From Mesostigma viride (taxonomy: Eukaryota > Streptophyta > Mesostigmatophyceae > Mesostigmatales > Mesostigmataceae): 46,567 nt of DNA. Both the position numbers and the translations under genes were made by a program. The notes under the pieces were generated by a model, which was not told the DNA's origin, did no database searches, and saw only the letters and a program-made list of their open reading frames with translations. This document shows positions 11,421 to 20,939 of the stretch, piece after piece (the stretch's first letter is position 1; every line of letters starts with the position of its first letter). Location of the stretch: contig RPFO01000027.1 of the NCBI GenBank assembly GCA_009746045.1, forward strand, positions 4,010,000-4,056,566, in the 5' to 3' direction.

Positions 11421-12131
11421 ATGCCAAATTCGGAAGAATTTCGGATTCCGGACGATGAGGAAATAGCCGCTCCGCCGGCTGGTTCTTCGTCAAGACCGAC
11501 GGTGCCGTCGTGGCAGCAATTGCTCGACGAAGTAACGGTCTCGCTCGACGAGCTTCATCGTCAGCAGCGTGCAGCTCACGCATTGCTCGGGGATAACCCC
11601 GAGGACCCCGATTTGCCAGCACTGGTGCCGGCAATCCGCAACCTGTTGGACCAGATTCGAAACATTTTATCGACATTTACGGTCCAGGTGCGGGGAGGTT
11701 TGCGGTCGGTGACCGAAGTCACGACTGCCATTGAGGAGTTGGACAACGTCCTCTCTTCACTCACCGGTTACCAGAGAAACCTGCAAAACTGGGCATCGCT
11801 ACGCACGGGGGGCGCGCCGGCGGTGTCGACAAATTTGTTTCAGGATCTCGCGCTGTTATCGCTGCTCACTCGCGGCGTACGCAGTCGCGAGCGCCAGGTT
11901 TTAATTAACCTGGTGGCATTTCTCGCCTCTGTGCGAGAGTGGATTCCCGCGGGGTGGGAATTATTGACGATCTTTACACATCCTCTGCGCCTCGTCGCGC
12001 GTCGGCGCGTCGCAACTTACGCGGCGGGGAGCACGCCGGTTTTAATTCATACCGGTGCAGGTCCGGAGCTGGATATGGAGGATCGTGAGTTCGTATACAC
12101 GTACTGCGACTTCAGGGGCCTTGACTACTAG
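11421..12131 (+). CDS. Extra ORF upstream of gag, unknown function
   Basis: A 236-residue ORF begins 25 bp after the 5' LTR and precedes gag. It is acidic at the N-terminus, then largely helical, with leucine-rich stretches (about residues 25-60, 95-125 and 135-185), which suggests a coiled-coil or oligomerising protein. I recognise no domain and no zinc motif. Its DNA is CpG-rich like the LTRs but unlike gag and pol. A GTGAGT donor-like site at 12085 and acceptor-like tracts ending at about 12154 and 12300 hint at splicing, though joining these sites does not fuse it in frame with gag. Alternatives are an accessory protein or a capsid-like N-terminal piece. Confidence 0.6.
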   Translation: MPNSEEFRIPDDEEIAAPPAGSSSRPTVPSWQQLLDEVTVSLDELHRQQRAAHALLGDNPEDPDLPALVPAIRNLLDQIRNILSTFTVQVRGGLRSVTEVTTAIEELDNVLSSLTGYQRNLQNWASLRTGGAPAVSTNLFQDLALLSLLTRGVRSRERQVLINLVAFLASVREWIPAGWELLTIFTHPLRLVARRRVATYAAGSTPVLIHTGAGPELDMEDREFVYTYCDFRGLDY

Positions 12132-12301
12132 TCGGCCTAATTTTCTTCTGCAGTACTCGTCGACATTTTTTTTGTCGAATTTTCAGCGGCAATTCGCGGG
12201 GCGGCAGCGACACCGGCGCAGGCGGCAGTGGCGACACAAAAATTTTGTACATATTTTCTGCTGCTTTGTTAAGGTGTTCTTTGAATAGCTGGTAGTGCAG
12301 G

Positions 12302-13416
12302 ATGGCTGAGGGACGCCGTAGCAAGGGTCCAGCCAGTGGGAATAATAATGGGGGTGCTGGTAGTGGAACCGCTCACGTAGATGACGTGGGGCTTACCGGA
12401 GAGATTACCAACCTTCCTCACAATAATAATAATGCACAAGCTATTCATGGCTTTGATCTTACCACACAGGGTCTTTTAATTGTCAATCAGTTGCAGCCTG
12501 TAACCTCAGACTCCAAGCCTAAGCAGGCTGAAGAGTTTGTGGAGGGATTGGAAGGGTTCCCTAGCTTGTACGGTGGTACAAATTACTATCAAATCTGGAT
12601 AGGCAGTAGCACTTTTGGCAAGTGTACTGACCAGATTAAGGACCTAACCAGGGAGTGCAAAAAGGCCAATAAGGCCTGGGCACTGTACGTGGCTGAGCTG
12701 AAGGAGCTGCTGGAGGACCAACGAAGAAGGTCGGCATCCATTGGCAGGACAAGTATCAAGGGTGGGAGGTCAAGGGGGACCTGATCCAGAACTTTCTCAA
12801 CTATTGTAAGATGGTTGAGGAGGGCAGGGCTCACGGCTTTAATGTCGCTGATAACATAGCCCTAACCAACTGGCTCAAGGTTTCTGGGCTGGATAAGGCG
12901 ACACGTGGCTCCTTAAAAGTCATGTGTGCCCCACACTCTACCCTGAAGGCCTACAAGGTCATCATTAAACAAGCTCTCGAGGCAGAGGAGCTGTTTGAGG
13001 GTGGAGTGCCAGCAGTGAAGGCTACCCAGGCAGGCGGGCGTACCCAGGGTGGCTCCAAGACGTCTGAGGCTGACCGAAGCCAAGGAGGGCGTAGGGGCAA
13101 CCATCACAAGCGCAAGGGAGATCATTCACCTGATTCTGACAGGAGGTCACACTCCAAGTCGGTGTTCAGGCGGGTGGGTGGTCAGCCCAAGCAGGGCAAC
13201 GCGTCTGACAATGGGGGCAGTGGCCAGGGCAAGTCCAAGATACAATGCTACCTGTGCAAGGGGTGGGGGCACATCAAGAAGGAGTGTCCCAGCTTCAAGA
13301 AGTCCCAGGGCCAGGGCAGCAACAAGAATAACAACAACAACAAGAAGAACAACAACAAGTCCCAGGCAGGCCAGCCTTCAAAGGGCAGTCAGCAAGAAGA
13401 CAACAAGGAGCAGTGA
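12302..13416 (+). CDS. Gag polyprotein, split by a frame change
   Basis: The first part (12302-12784) and the second (ATG at 12811, but open and protein-like from about 12700) lie in different frames. Coding texture switches by -1 at about 12697-12725, with no obvious X-XXY-YYZ slippery site. The C-terminal region is rich in Lys, Gly, Ser and Asn and carries one CCHC zinc knuckle, CYLCKGWGHIKKEC (13246-13287), typical of nucleocapsid RNA binding. A single-base deletion in this copy is the simplest explanation; programmed frameshifting is the alternative. It ends in an in-frame UGA followed by open pol frame. Confidence 0.8.
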
Positions 13417-13419
13417 CTG
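13411..13419 (+). promoter_or_regulatory. Candidate stop-codon readthrough site between gag and pol
   Basis: Gag ends CAG TGA CTG, and the same frame stays open through 13417-13557 into the pol ATG at 13558 with no further stop. UGA followed by CUN is a known leaky context (UGA CUA is used by alphaviruses and some cellular genes). A weak CCCCT/AGGGG pairing lies ~15 nt downstream. Readthrough would give Gag-Pol without a frameshift. Confidence 0.55.
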
Positions 13420-13557
13420 TCTGAGGCAACCCCTACACACCTTAATTCACCCAAGGGGGAGGCCAGGTGCTCCAATGCAGATTTTATATCTGGGCAACAA
13501 GAGGGTGATCTCCAGGTTCAGTGTGGCCCCAGGTCACCTGGAGAGGTACAGGTTCCT

Positions 13558-16500
13558 ATGAAGACGTCCTTGACAGCTGATGCAGCTGTAAGTATGTCTG
13601 ACCCTATGCATCCTCGTGCTGGGCACGAGGGTGGACCTCTCATTTTGAGAGAAACCAATGTACAACCACAGAGGGGTGTGAAGGCCTCTGGTGGTATGCA
13701 TGTGGTCCCTGCTGGCGGTCCAGGTGTTGGGCATGAGCAGGGTGACTCAGGCTCTGAGTCAGAACAGGATGGAAGTCAGCATGGTGATGCTGGACAACCT
13801 GACAGCACAGTCCTGACTGTGCCAGGGACTGCTTCCTCTGTGTACCAGGAGTTGGGTGCCCGAATCCACAACATGTTTGGGCATGCCACTTCTCTGTCAA
13901 ACAACTTTGCCTTCCGTATGGGCAGGGCACCCCTTCTTAAGGCGTGTCAGCAAGCTGCCTCACGGTGTAAGTGCCAGTTGTCCTCCAACAAGCCCAGGAA
14001 ATCACATGCCAAAGCTCTACCTCAGAGCATTGGTGATCTGCAGTGTGATATCCAACACATCAGGGGCATGCAACTGTTGGTGTGCGTGGACAGGTACACG
14101 AAATACAAGGTGCTGGAGCATTTACCTTCTATGAAGAACAGGTACTTGCTGGCTGCCCTGCAGAATGTAAGAGCCAAGTTTCCTACCACAAGGATCCAGG
14201 TGGACATGCAGTTTCAGCATCTCAAGGGTGATCCTACCCTTCCTGAGTTGCTGGTTACACCTAGGGAGGCTCATGGGCAGCAGGGTGCTATCGAGAGGGC
14301 AATCCAGGAGGTCAAGAAATTGATCATCTCTGAAGACTGGGTACCCTTGTCTGCACCTGCACTTGTCAGGAGTGCATGGCTGAGGAACGTGGAGCAGCAG
14401 CTGAACAGCAGGGTTAACTTCTACTATGATGGAGTTGCTGTCAGCCCAATGGGTCTATATCATGGCCTGTGCCCACCACATGTGCTGGAGGGCTGGAAAC
14501 ATGCTGCACATGTCACCTTTGCCAAGCTGAGGGAGAAGGACCGGGGTTGGAAGATGCTGGAGCCACAAGTGGGTCAGAAGGTCCTAGCTTGGAAGGAACC
14601 TAGCCTTTATGGCAAACGTGGTAGCTGGAGTCCTGGGGTGGTTACCCAGGTTGATGAAGCTAGCCACGCATGCTTGGTCAGCATGGAGGACGAACCAAAG
14701 CATGTACACCGGCTGAGTTGGTCATATGTCAAGCCTAACCTGATGAATGAGGGCAGTCAGGCACAAGGCTCACAGGATCTGCAGGATTTTCAGGTCCCAG
14801 GTGACATCACTGACGCAACGACCACATCTGTTGCAGGGGAATCTGTCAGCCCTGGCCAGGTTGCAGAGGTACTTGTTGAACAGGCTGCAAGGTCAACAGC
14901 TGGGGAGTCAACTGTCAAGCCCAAGGCACTAACCAAGCCCAGGGGGACAAGTTTGGCTGGATTGATTGGGGCTCTACAAAGGGCCAAGAAGCAGCCCAAG
15001 GTAGCCAAGCTCAGGTGGCATGGCAATCTGGGGCTGGACACTGCCTTAGAGGTAGACACTAATTCTCAGGTCTCCATTATTGGGACCAGGGCTGCAGCAG
15101 GGTACAGCATGTCTGAACCCAGCTATCAGTTTGTGTCTGACTTCAGTGGCGGGGTACACGTGAAGGTACTGGGTGAGGTATTCATTCCTATCCTTGGACA
15201 GGACACTGCTTTTTGTGTCTTGGAGGGCTATCAAGGACCTGCTCTTCTGGGGCAGAATTTCCTATGCCAGGATGGGGTAGTGATCACGTCCTCTCTCCTG
15301 ACTAAGGAAGGGGCTGGTCAGGTCCCACTGATTAATTTCAGGACCACTCACCTATCACGTGCAGTAACCAGGACGGTTAAGCGTGTGCAAGTGTGCCAGG
15401 GGCAGGAGCCCTTGGTTGATGACCTCATACTGCCAGCTGCTAGTCATCCAAGCAGTTTGGGCATTGGTCCTCACTCACTTGCTGGACACAGCCCTATCAA
15501 CTACCAAGGCCTGGTGAAGCTCATGTCCTCTCCCATTATGTGTCCCCAGGTCACACTGGGTCTGATTAAATCTGGGGAGGACTGGATCTCCAAGAAATGC
15601 GTGGAACCTGTCAATGACCTGCCTCCTGCACGACGTCTACTCAAGCTCAAGTTTGTCATCAAGATGAAGGAGGTGGACGGGGTCAAGGTACCACATGTCA
15701 GGCCAGTGCTGAATGAGTTCAAGGGTACTGGTGAGTGCACTGCTGAGGAGTTGTATACCCCTGGCATGCTGCATGATACTTGGAGGCTGCTGCTGTGTGT
15801 CTTTCTAGGCCTTCTCAACAAGGGCTTGGACTATGGCTCAGTGGTGATAGACTTCAAGAGGGCATTTCTGGAGGGTGATGCAGATGTGGCACAGGAAAAG
15901 TGGGAGGGCAAGACGCCTTTCTATGTTAGGGTGCCTGCTGTATGGAAAAGGGACATCCACACGGAGTTCCTTAAAATCCTCAAGGGCCTGGAGGGCCTGA
16001 GGTCAAGTCCAATAATCTGGAGGGAGACTCTCAACCGTTTCCTGAAGGAGCATTGCAACTTGAAGGTCTCTCCTGTAGACCCCTGTCTGTTTCTGGGGCA
16101 ATGGGAAGGCCTGCCAGTGTATGCTTCGCTGCACGGGGATGACCTACATCTGATAGCTCCCACGTCGTGGCTTAAGGAGCTGATCTCCATCATTAAGTCC
16201 AAGTTTCCTCTGGGTAGGGAGCAATGGCAGGTGGAGAATGAGCCTCTGCTGTTTGTGGGCATGGAGGCCACACTGGTGAAGAAGGGAGGGGAGTGGCGTA
16301 TGCTGCTGGTGGGGGGCAATGACTATCAAGAGACCCTCATTAGCAAGCTTCCTCCAACCATCACACAGGCACTGTGTCCCATGGTGAGGGGCATGGTTGC
16401 TTGGGTGGCAGGCATTTCCAGGCCAGACCTTATGGTCATAGCCAGGTTGCCTGATGACATGCTGGTGGAGCTAGGGTCTGCCAAGGTGGCTGATCAGGTC

Positions 16501-17043
16501 AGGGCTTCATCTGGCATTCTGTTGTCTGCAGTGGATTTATCACAACCCATTTGCATGGAGCTGTATGTGGATAGCTCAATGGACAGCAGGCAGGTCTCCA
16601 AGGTCAGGGGCAGGGCTGCAGGGCTCTTTGTGCTCAGACAGGAAGGCCTGGGGAGTTTGGTGAGCTGGTTTAGTCGCCTGCACAAACGGGTGGCTGTCAG
16701 CAGTGATGTGGCAGAATGCAGGGCTATTTGTGAAGGCATTCACACAAGCCTTTATCTGAAGGAGTTGCTTCATCAGATGACTTCTAACACTCCTTGGCCA
16801 CTTCAGGTTACCACTCTTCTAAAAACAGACTCCATGGGGATGGTGCAGTTTGTGCACAGGCAGATGGCCAGAAGTAGGGACTTGGATTATCTCCTTCTTA
16901 AGGAGTTGTCCTCCTTGGCCAATATTGAGCATATCCCTGGGGTTGACAATCCTGCTGATGCTTTGACCAAGCTAGTGCAGAAGGCAGCAGTGCAATACAA
17001 GGTTCTTCAGTCTCTGATGGACCCATCTCAGCAAGCTGTCTAA
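13558..17043 (+). CDS. Pol polyprotein: integrase - protease - RT - RNase H
   Basis: 1161 residues. Integrase: zinc-binding H and C residues at about 103-145, then candidate catalytic D164, D216 and E246 (GAIERAI), followed by a C-terminal domain to about residue 390. Protease: DTNSQVSII with the catalytic Asp near 500 and an LLGQNFL tail, as in retropepsins. RT: motif A IDFKRAFLEG (D765), a copia-like GLEGLRSSPIIW, and HGDD at 860-862. RNase H: LYVDSSM (D1005), SSDVAECRA and NPADALTK. Sequence type is copia, but canonical copia has protease before integrase. The D-to-E spacing (29 residues) is shorter than the usual 35. The ORF is intact, and translation probably enters from gag. Confidence 0.92.
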   Translation: MKTSLTADAAVSMSDPMHPRAGHEGGPLILRETNVQPQRGVKASGGMHVVPAGGPGVGHEQGDSGSESEQDGSQHGDAGQPDSTVLTVPGTASSVYQELGARIHNMFGHATSLSNNFAFRMGRAPLLKACQQAASRCKCQLSSNKPRKSHAKALPQSIGDLQCDIQHIRGMQLLVCVDRYTKYKVLEHLPSMKNRYLLAALQNVRAKFPTTRIQVDMQFQHLKGDPTLPELLVTPREAHGQQGAIERAIQEVKKLIISEDWVPLSAPALVRSAWLRNVEQQLNSRVNFYYDGVAVSPMGLYHGLCPPHVLEGWKHAAHVTFAKLREKDRGWKMLEPQVGQKVLAWKEPSLYGKRGSWSPGVVTQVDEASHACLVSMEDEPKHVHRLSWSYVKPNLMNEGSQAQGSQDLQDFQVPGDITDATTTSVAGESVSPGQVAEVLVEQAARSTAGESTVKPKALTKPRGTSLAGLIGALQRAKKQPKVAKLRWHGNLGLDTALEVDTNSQVSIIGTRAAAGYSMSEPSYQFVSDFSGGVHVKVLGEVFIPILGQDTAFCVLEGYQGPALLGQNFLCQDGVVITSSLLTKEGAGQVPLINFRTTHLSRAVTRTVKRVQVCQGQEPLVDDLILPAASHPSSLGIGPHSLAGHSPINYQGLVKLMSSPIMCPQVTLGLIKSGEDWISKKCVEPVNDLPPARRLLKLKFVIKMKEVDGVKVPHVRPVLNEFKGTGECTAEELYTPGMLHDTWRLLLCVFLGLLNKGLDYGSVVIDFKRAFLEGDADVAQEKWEGKTPFYVRVPAVWKRDIHTEFLKILKGLEGLRSSPIIWRETLNRFLKEHCNLKVSPVDPCLFLGQWEGLPVYASLHGDDLHLIAPTSWLKELISIIKSKFPLGREQWQVENEPLLFVGMEATLVKKGGEWRMLLVGGNDYQETLISKLPPTITQALCPMVRGMVAWVAGISRPDLMVIARLPDDMLVELGSAKVADQVRASSGILLSAVDLSQPICMELYVDSSMDSRQVSKVRGRAAGLFVLRQEGLGSLVSWFSRLHKRVAVSSDVAECRAICEGIHTSLYLKELLHQMTSNTPWPLQVTTLLKTDSMGMVQFVHRQMARSRDLDYLLLKELSSLANIEHIPGVDNPADALTKLVQKAAVQYKVLQSLMDPSQQAV

Positions 17044-17951
17044 GCTGGTGCATGGTTATAGGGCATTGGAGAGCAGATTGTGTGGTAGTGTCAGCATTGT
17101 GACTGGCATAATACCTGTATTTTAGTCTGTACTAAGGCTCATGGACCATGGTACACTCACTCTGATTTTAATCAGGATACAGCCAGGTTTTGGCTGGGGT
17201 TCATGCTGTTGACTACACAAGGTTGACAGGTCCATTACAGACCATGTATATTTGTACATACCTCTCACAATGGTCTGGGAACCTTTATTCTGGGGTTTAT
17301 AGGGCGGGGTTCGATTCCCTGGTATTATGTTTCTACAAGCTGGCCTGTTCAGGTGTTTGCCTGTTCAGACTTCCCTAGTTCCCCAGGGCAGGATTTAATT
17401 GTTGCCTATGTGTTTCATTTTGTCATTTGTTTGCTGTGGCAGTTTACCATCTGGCAAGTAGACGGGCGCCGTAAGACGGGCGCCAATAGACCCCTGTTGA
17501 GAGAATGACAGGCAAACTATTGTAATACGCCTTACTTTGTCAAGTGGTATTTTAATTGTCATGGATTTATTGTACTTATATTGAATATGTACTGGGTTTT
17601 ATGGGATTAGTATCTGGGATTAATGTAACTCACCGCCAGAAGGTCATTGTACTGGAGGCTCTACCGAGGTGATGGGATTAATTCCTGGAGAAGACCTCAT
17701 AGAATTAACCTGTATGTATTTAATTTTGTGTGCTTCTAATATCTGGTGGTACTCTGTAATGCCACTTCCATAGGTTTTCTCCATTTCTCATGAAATGGTT
17801 TTCCCTGTGGCAGATCTGTTTCTTTTCCAGTTCCTTAAAAGAAAGGGCTGGGGGAATGGCATTGGCCATTAAAGACATCTGTTCAAGCTTCAAGCTGGAG
17901 TGAAGGACATTTCAAGCTACTTCAAGGGTCCCTGGCAGGGGATGTGACCCT
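17044..17951 (+). other. 3' untranslated part of the copia element
   Basis: About 900 bp between the pol stop and the polypurine tract. Only short frames, no motif. A GGGCGCCGTAAGACGGGCGCC-like direct repeat lies at about 17463-17486. The length is unusually long for a copia element. Confidence 0.6.
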
Positions 17952-17966
17952 AAAGAAAAGAAGGGA
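17952..17966 (+). promoter_or_regulatory. Polypurine tract of the copia element
   Basis: AAAGAAAAGAAGGGA lies 5 bp before the 3' LTR, the expected place for the plus-strand DNA primer. Confidence 0.75.
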
Positions 17967-17971
17967 TTGGA

Positions 17972-18586
17972 GTTAACGTAAAGGATTTACGTTAGATGGA
18001 TAGAGATTGTTACGCTCTTTCCAACGGCACCTTGAACGCCTCATTTGGTTAAGGAACGTAAAAGTTATGACGTTTCCTAGGCTGTGCCGACAGTACCCGG
18101 CGCGCCACTGTGGGCGCGTACGGACACAGGATGTACAAGTGTCACTTTGATAGTCCGCAGGACGTTGACAGGACTTGTACAGGACTTGATGGTCAATTGA
18201 TAGGTAGGCGCACTGTAGCGCGCCAGGACCTATGAGACAATTGATGCTGACTAGTGTACGGATAGGTCCACAGGACTAGCCGTATGGACAATTGATAGAT
18301 CTGCGCGCCAAAGGCGTGCCAGAGTCTGTGTAATCAATTGATTGACAGTTCAGCTGTGACAGTGCAGCTGAATACTTGGACGCGTCCCTAGTAAGCTATA
18401 TGAGTGACTTGGTCACACCGGGACGCTAGTTCTTGCGTGCACGTTCTCTTGGCACTGCGACCCTGTCGTCTGTGCTGCGTGCAGTCTTGGAAGTGACGTG
18501 ACTTACGTCTGTGTTTCCTGATTATTAATAAAGGCAACTTCCTGCAAGAACCATGGCGGAATTCGTGGCATTCTTACCCTCACAAC
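17972..18586 (+). repeat. 3' LTR
   Basis: Matches 10781-11395 along its full 615 bp with no substitution or indel that I can see, starting GTTAACG and ending CACAAC. It is followed by the second TGATTTA. Confidence 0.92.
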
Positions 18587-18593
18587 TGATTTA
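18587..18593. repeat. Target-site duplication, right copy (TGATTTA)
   Basis: Second copy of the 7 bp flanking the copia element. Reading across from 10773 to 18587 restores the gypsy reading frame. Confidence 0.85.
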
Positions 18594-19190
18594 GCTGCTC
18601 ACCAGCTAGGGCGGGAAGCGTGTGCGGGATTTGGTAACCCGTTCATACCTCTGGCCCTCCCTCCTCAGTGATGTGGATGAATATGAGGACATGTCAATCA
18701 TGCCAGGAGATGAAACCTAGTATAACGTGGGTCACATAGCAGAACCTCGTACTCTCCCTGATCCTAAACTGCCTTGGGATTCCATTATTATGGATTTTGT
18801 GGACCCCTTTACCAAGAATACCAAAGGCAATGCGCAGATCCTCGGGTTTGTAGACCGCCTTACCAGTTGTTGTCAACTTGTCCCTTGTCCCTTGGAGCTT
18901 ACTACTGCTCGTGACTGTGCTCAGCTGTACCTTCAAAACGTTTATCGTTACCATGGGTTGAGCAGGCATTTTATTTCTGATAAGGACAAGTTGTTCACCT
19001 AGGACTTTTGGACAGAGTTCTTTGCTGCTATTGGTACTAAAGTGACGTTTGGCACTGCGTACCATCCCTCCTCCTCACACCTAGTAGAGCGATTAAATAG
19101 AGTGGTAGAAGAAGCCCTCTGACATTATGTAAATGGACCTGTCTGGTAGTGACTGGGAAGATTACCTATGTTTGGTTGAGTGAAAAACTG
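18594..19190 (+). pseudogene. Gypsy (Ty3-type) integrase relic, right of the copia insertion
   Basis: Contains the end of the zinc finger (WPSLL then, one frame over, RTCQSCQEMKP at about 18690-18720), LPWDSIIMDFV with the first catalytic Asp (18793), HGLSRHFISDKD with the second (about 18978) and HLVERLNRVVEEAL with the Glu (19087). The spacing suits D-x35-E. Stops at 19000-19002 and after EEAL, plus frame changes, make it dead. The copia element is inserted in its N-terminal domain. Confidence 0.85.
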
Positions 19191-20385
19191 AACAACCTGT
19201 AGTTGTTTTCCTTCCTTGCCTTATGTTATTTCCTCTGGCTGTGGGTCGGTTGGTTGTTCCCCGCCCTCCGCAGCCATCATCAGTGTCAGACGACGCCTGC
19301 TCAGCCAGCCGATGTCGCTCCGTCCGTGGCTCCCTCCGTTGCGCATGCTCAGCCGGCCGCTGTCGCTCCGTCCGTGGCTCCCTCCGTCGCGCCTGCTCTG
19401 CCGGCCGAGCCTCAGCGTCATCCAGATTTGGGCAACTGCGTCGACGGGCAAGTGGGTGTTTGACACTACTGATGATACGTATGATTCGGCCATGGGTGAT
19501 TGGCCCTCTGCCCGACAGGCCAGAACATCTTCCCCTGTCGCCGCTCCTGCTGCCACCGCTTCTTCCGTCGCGCCCACCTCCGCCGTCATCCACCGACCGC
19601 GCGTTGCTCCTGTTGCGGCGTCCTCAGCTTCTTCGGTCACGCGTGTTAGCGAGAGTTGCGAGATCCGGCACGTGCGTCTGTGGCCCAGCAACGTGGAGCG
19701 TTTCCTGGTGTAAGATTTTTCACCTCCGTTGCTCGTGGTGAGCTGGCCTTCTATGGGTCCCTCCTGCGCTCCATCCTTCTGCTGTCGGCAGAGCCCTTCG
19801 TGCGATTGTTTCAGTGTGGGTTCCTTGACTGGGCCCGTGGACAGGTGGTCCTGACACATCGTCAATACTACTGGGCTTTCGGTGGGCATGTATCTTGATG
19901 GCGTCCGGGACGATGTCTTCCTCCATGTAGACAGGCATGACAACCCTGCTGATGTTGCTCATCACCGGGCGTACCGGGATGTGCTTTTGCCCCCCCGTGG
20001 TACTTTTCATGCTACTGGTGTGTAGACAGATCGAGGGCTCTAGGCCCGACCTCAGGGTGTTGTCCCTCCGGTATATAGAGTCGCCCTCTGGGCTTGGCCA
20101 GTTGGTTGGCCGTTCTCTGTCCTCAGTGTGAACATTGTTTCCTACGCGTGTCCTGCCTAGTGCCGTCCCTCCCGGCAAGCCTCCGTGCAAGGCAGTTAGG
20201 GGAGCCTCACACCCGGCGTGGTGCTGGTGATCCCTACACCGTTTGGGGTGGACCCGACGTTAACATGTTTTTGCTTTTGGCCTTGGATGGTCAGTCGATT
20301 GTGTTAGGCTTTTGTTGGGTGCGTTAGGTTATTCCTATACCCCTTTGGTTTCCTCCCGGTACGTAGGGAGAGGGCTTCCTACCTT
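19191..20385 (+). other. 3' internal region of the gypsy element
   Basis: Lies between the integrase relic and the 3' LTR. A proline/alanine-rich coding-like stretch with a 48 bp tandem repeat (19294-19406) is followed by sequence with many stops. Stretches such as VRDDVFLHVDRHDNPADVAH read well over short spans, suggesting decayed coding sequence after integrase, but I cannot name it. Confidence 0.5.
19294..19406 (+). repeat. 48 bp tandem repeat, about 2.3 copies
   Basis: The units start CGCCTGCTCAGCC and end CTCCGTTG or CTCCGTCG. In one frame they encode 16-residue repeats of the VAPSVAPSVA type. They lie in the gypsy 3' coding remnant. Confidence 0.8.
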
Positions 20386-20399
20386 TGTGGGGGGGTAGG
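20386..20399 (+). promoter_or_regulatory. Polypurine tract of the gypsy element
   Basis: TGTGGGGGGGTAGG immediately precedes the LTR start TGTTACG, as expected for plus-strand priming. Confidence 0.65.
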
Positions 20400-20939
20400 T
20401 GTTACGTCGCGTAACTTTTGTTGTTGTTACTGACGTTAATTAGATCCTTTGTTGCCTCAGCCATTCCGGAACAGTTCGCTGACTTTCCTAGGGTTACGTG
20501 TAGTTAATTAGACCTTTTGGCCGGTCGGTACCGGGCCTTGTGACGTGGCAAAATTGTACAGTATGGTGGTTCGGTGCAGTCGCGCCGCGCTGCGTACTTT
20601 AGTAGTGGTCCTCTTTATCCTCCGTGTGAACCTTGTGGACATGCGTTGGTCCTGTAGGCAAGGGTCGATGTCGGCCCGAGCATAACTGAAGGTCGGCGAT
20701 CATTTATGCGTTATGAATCAACACATATTAGCTAGGGTCATGGCAGTGTAGTAGTGTTTCCTTCGGAGTACCCTGGTTTTATCCGGTGTATGGCGTATTA
20801 TAATAGAATGCATTGAGAACAGAGTCGACGCGTCCCAGCTAGGTCTTTCCACAATATAGCTCCTCATCACTAGGTACACTCACTAGTTTAGTTGAAGTCA
20901 GGCTAGGTGTTTGGAATAGAGAGGAGACAGGGTGTAACA
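20400..20939 (+). repeat. 3' LTR of the gypsy element
   Basis: Begins TGTTACGTCGCGTAAC and ends GGTGTAACA, the TGTTAC/GTAACA-type termini common in gypsy elements. It is preceded by a polypurine tract. A partial inverted relative lies at 1756-1829. No 5' LTR is seen in the window. Confidence 0.7.

Larger units (their letters stand above)
10781..18586 (+). mobile_element. Structurally complete copia-type LTR retrotransposon
   Basis: A 7.8 kb element with 615 bp LTRs that appear identical base for base, a target duplication, a polypurine tract, an extra 5' ORF, gag with a CCHC knuckle, and pol with integrase, protease, RT and RNase H. LTR identity indicates a very recent insertion. Three things are unusual: protease follows integrase, the RT box is HGDD, and gag and pol share a frame separated by one UGA. 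A one-base frame change in gag suggests this copy is damaged or uses frameshifting. No clear tRNA primer site starting TGG follows the left LTR. Confidence 0.93.

Noticed and set aside
19221-19943. 240-codon minus-strand frame
   Set aside because: Antisense to the Pro/Ala repeat of the gypsy remnant; its repetitive composition explains the open frame.
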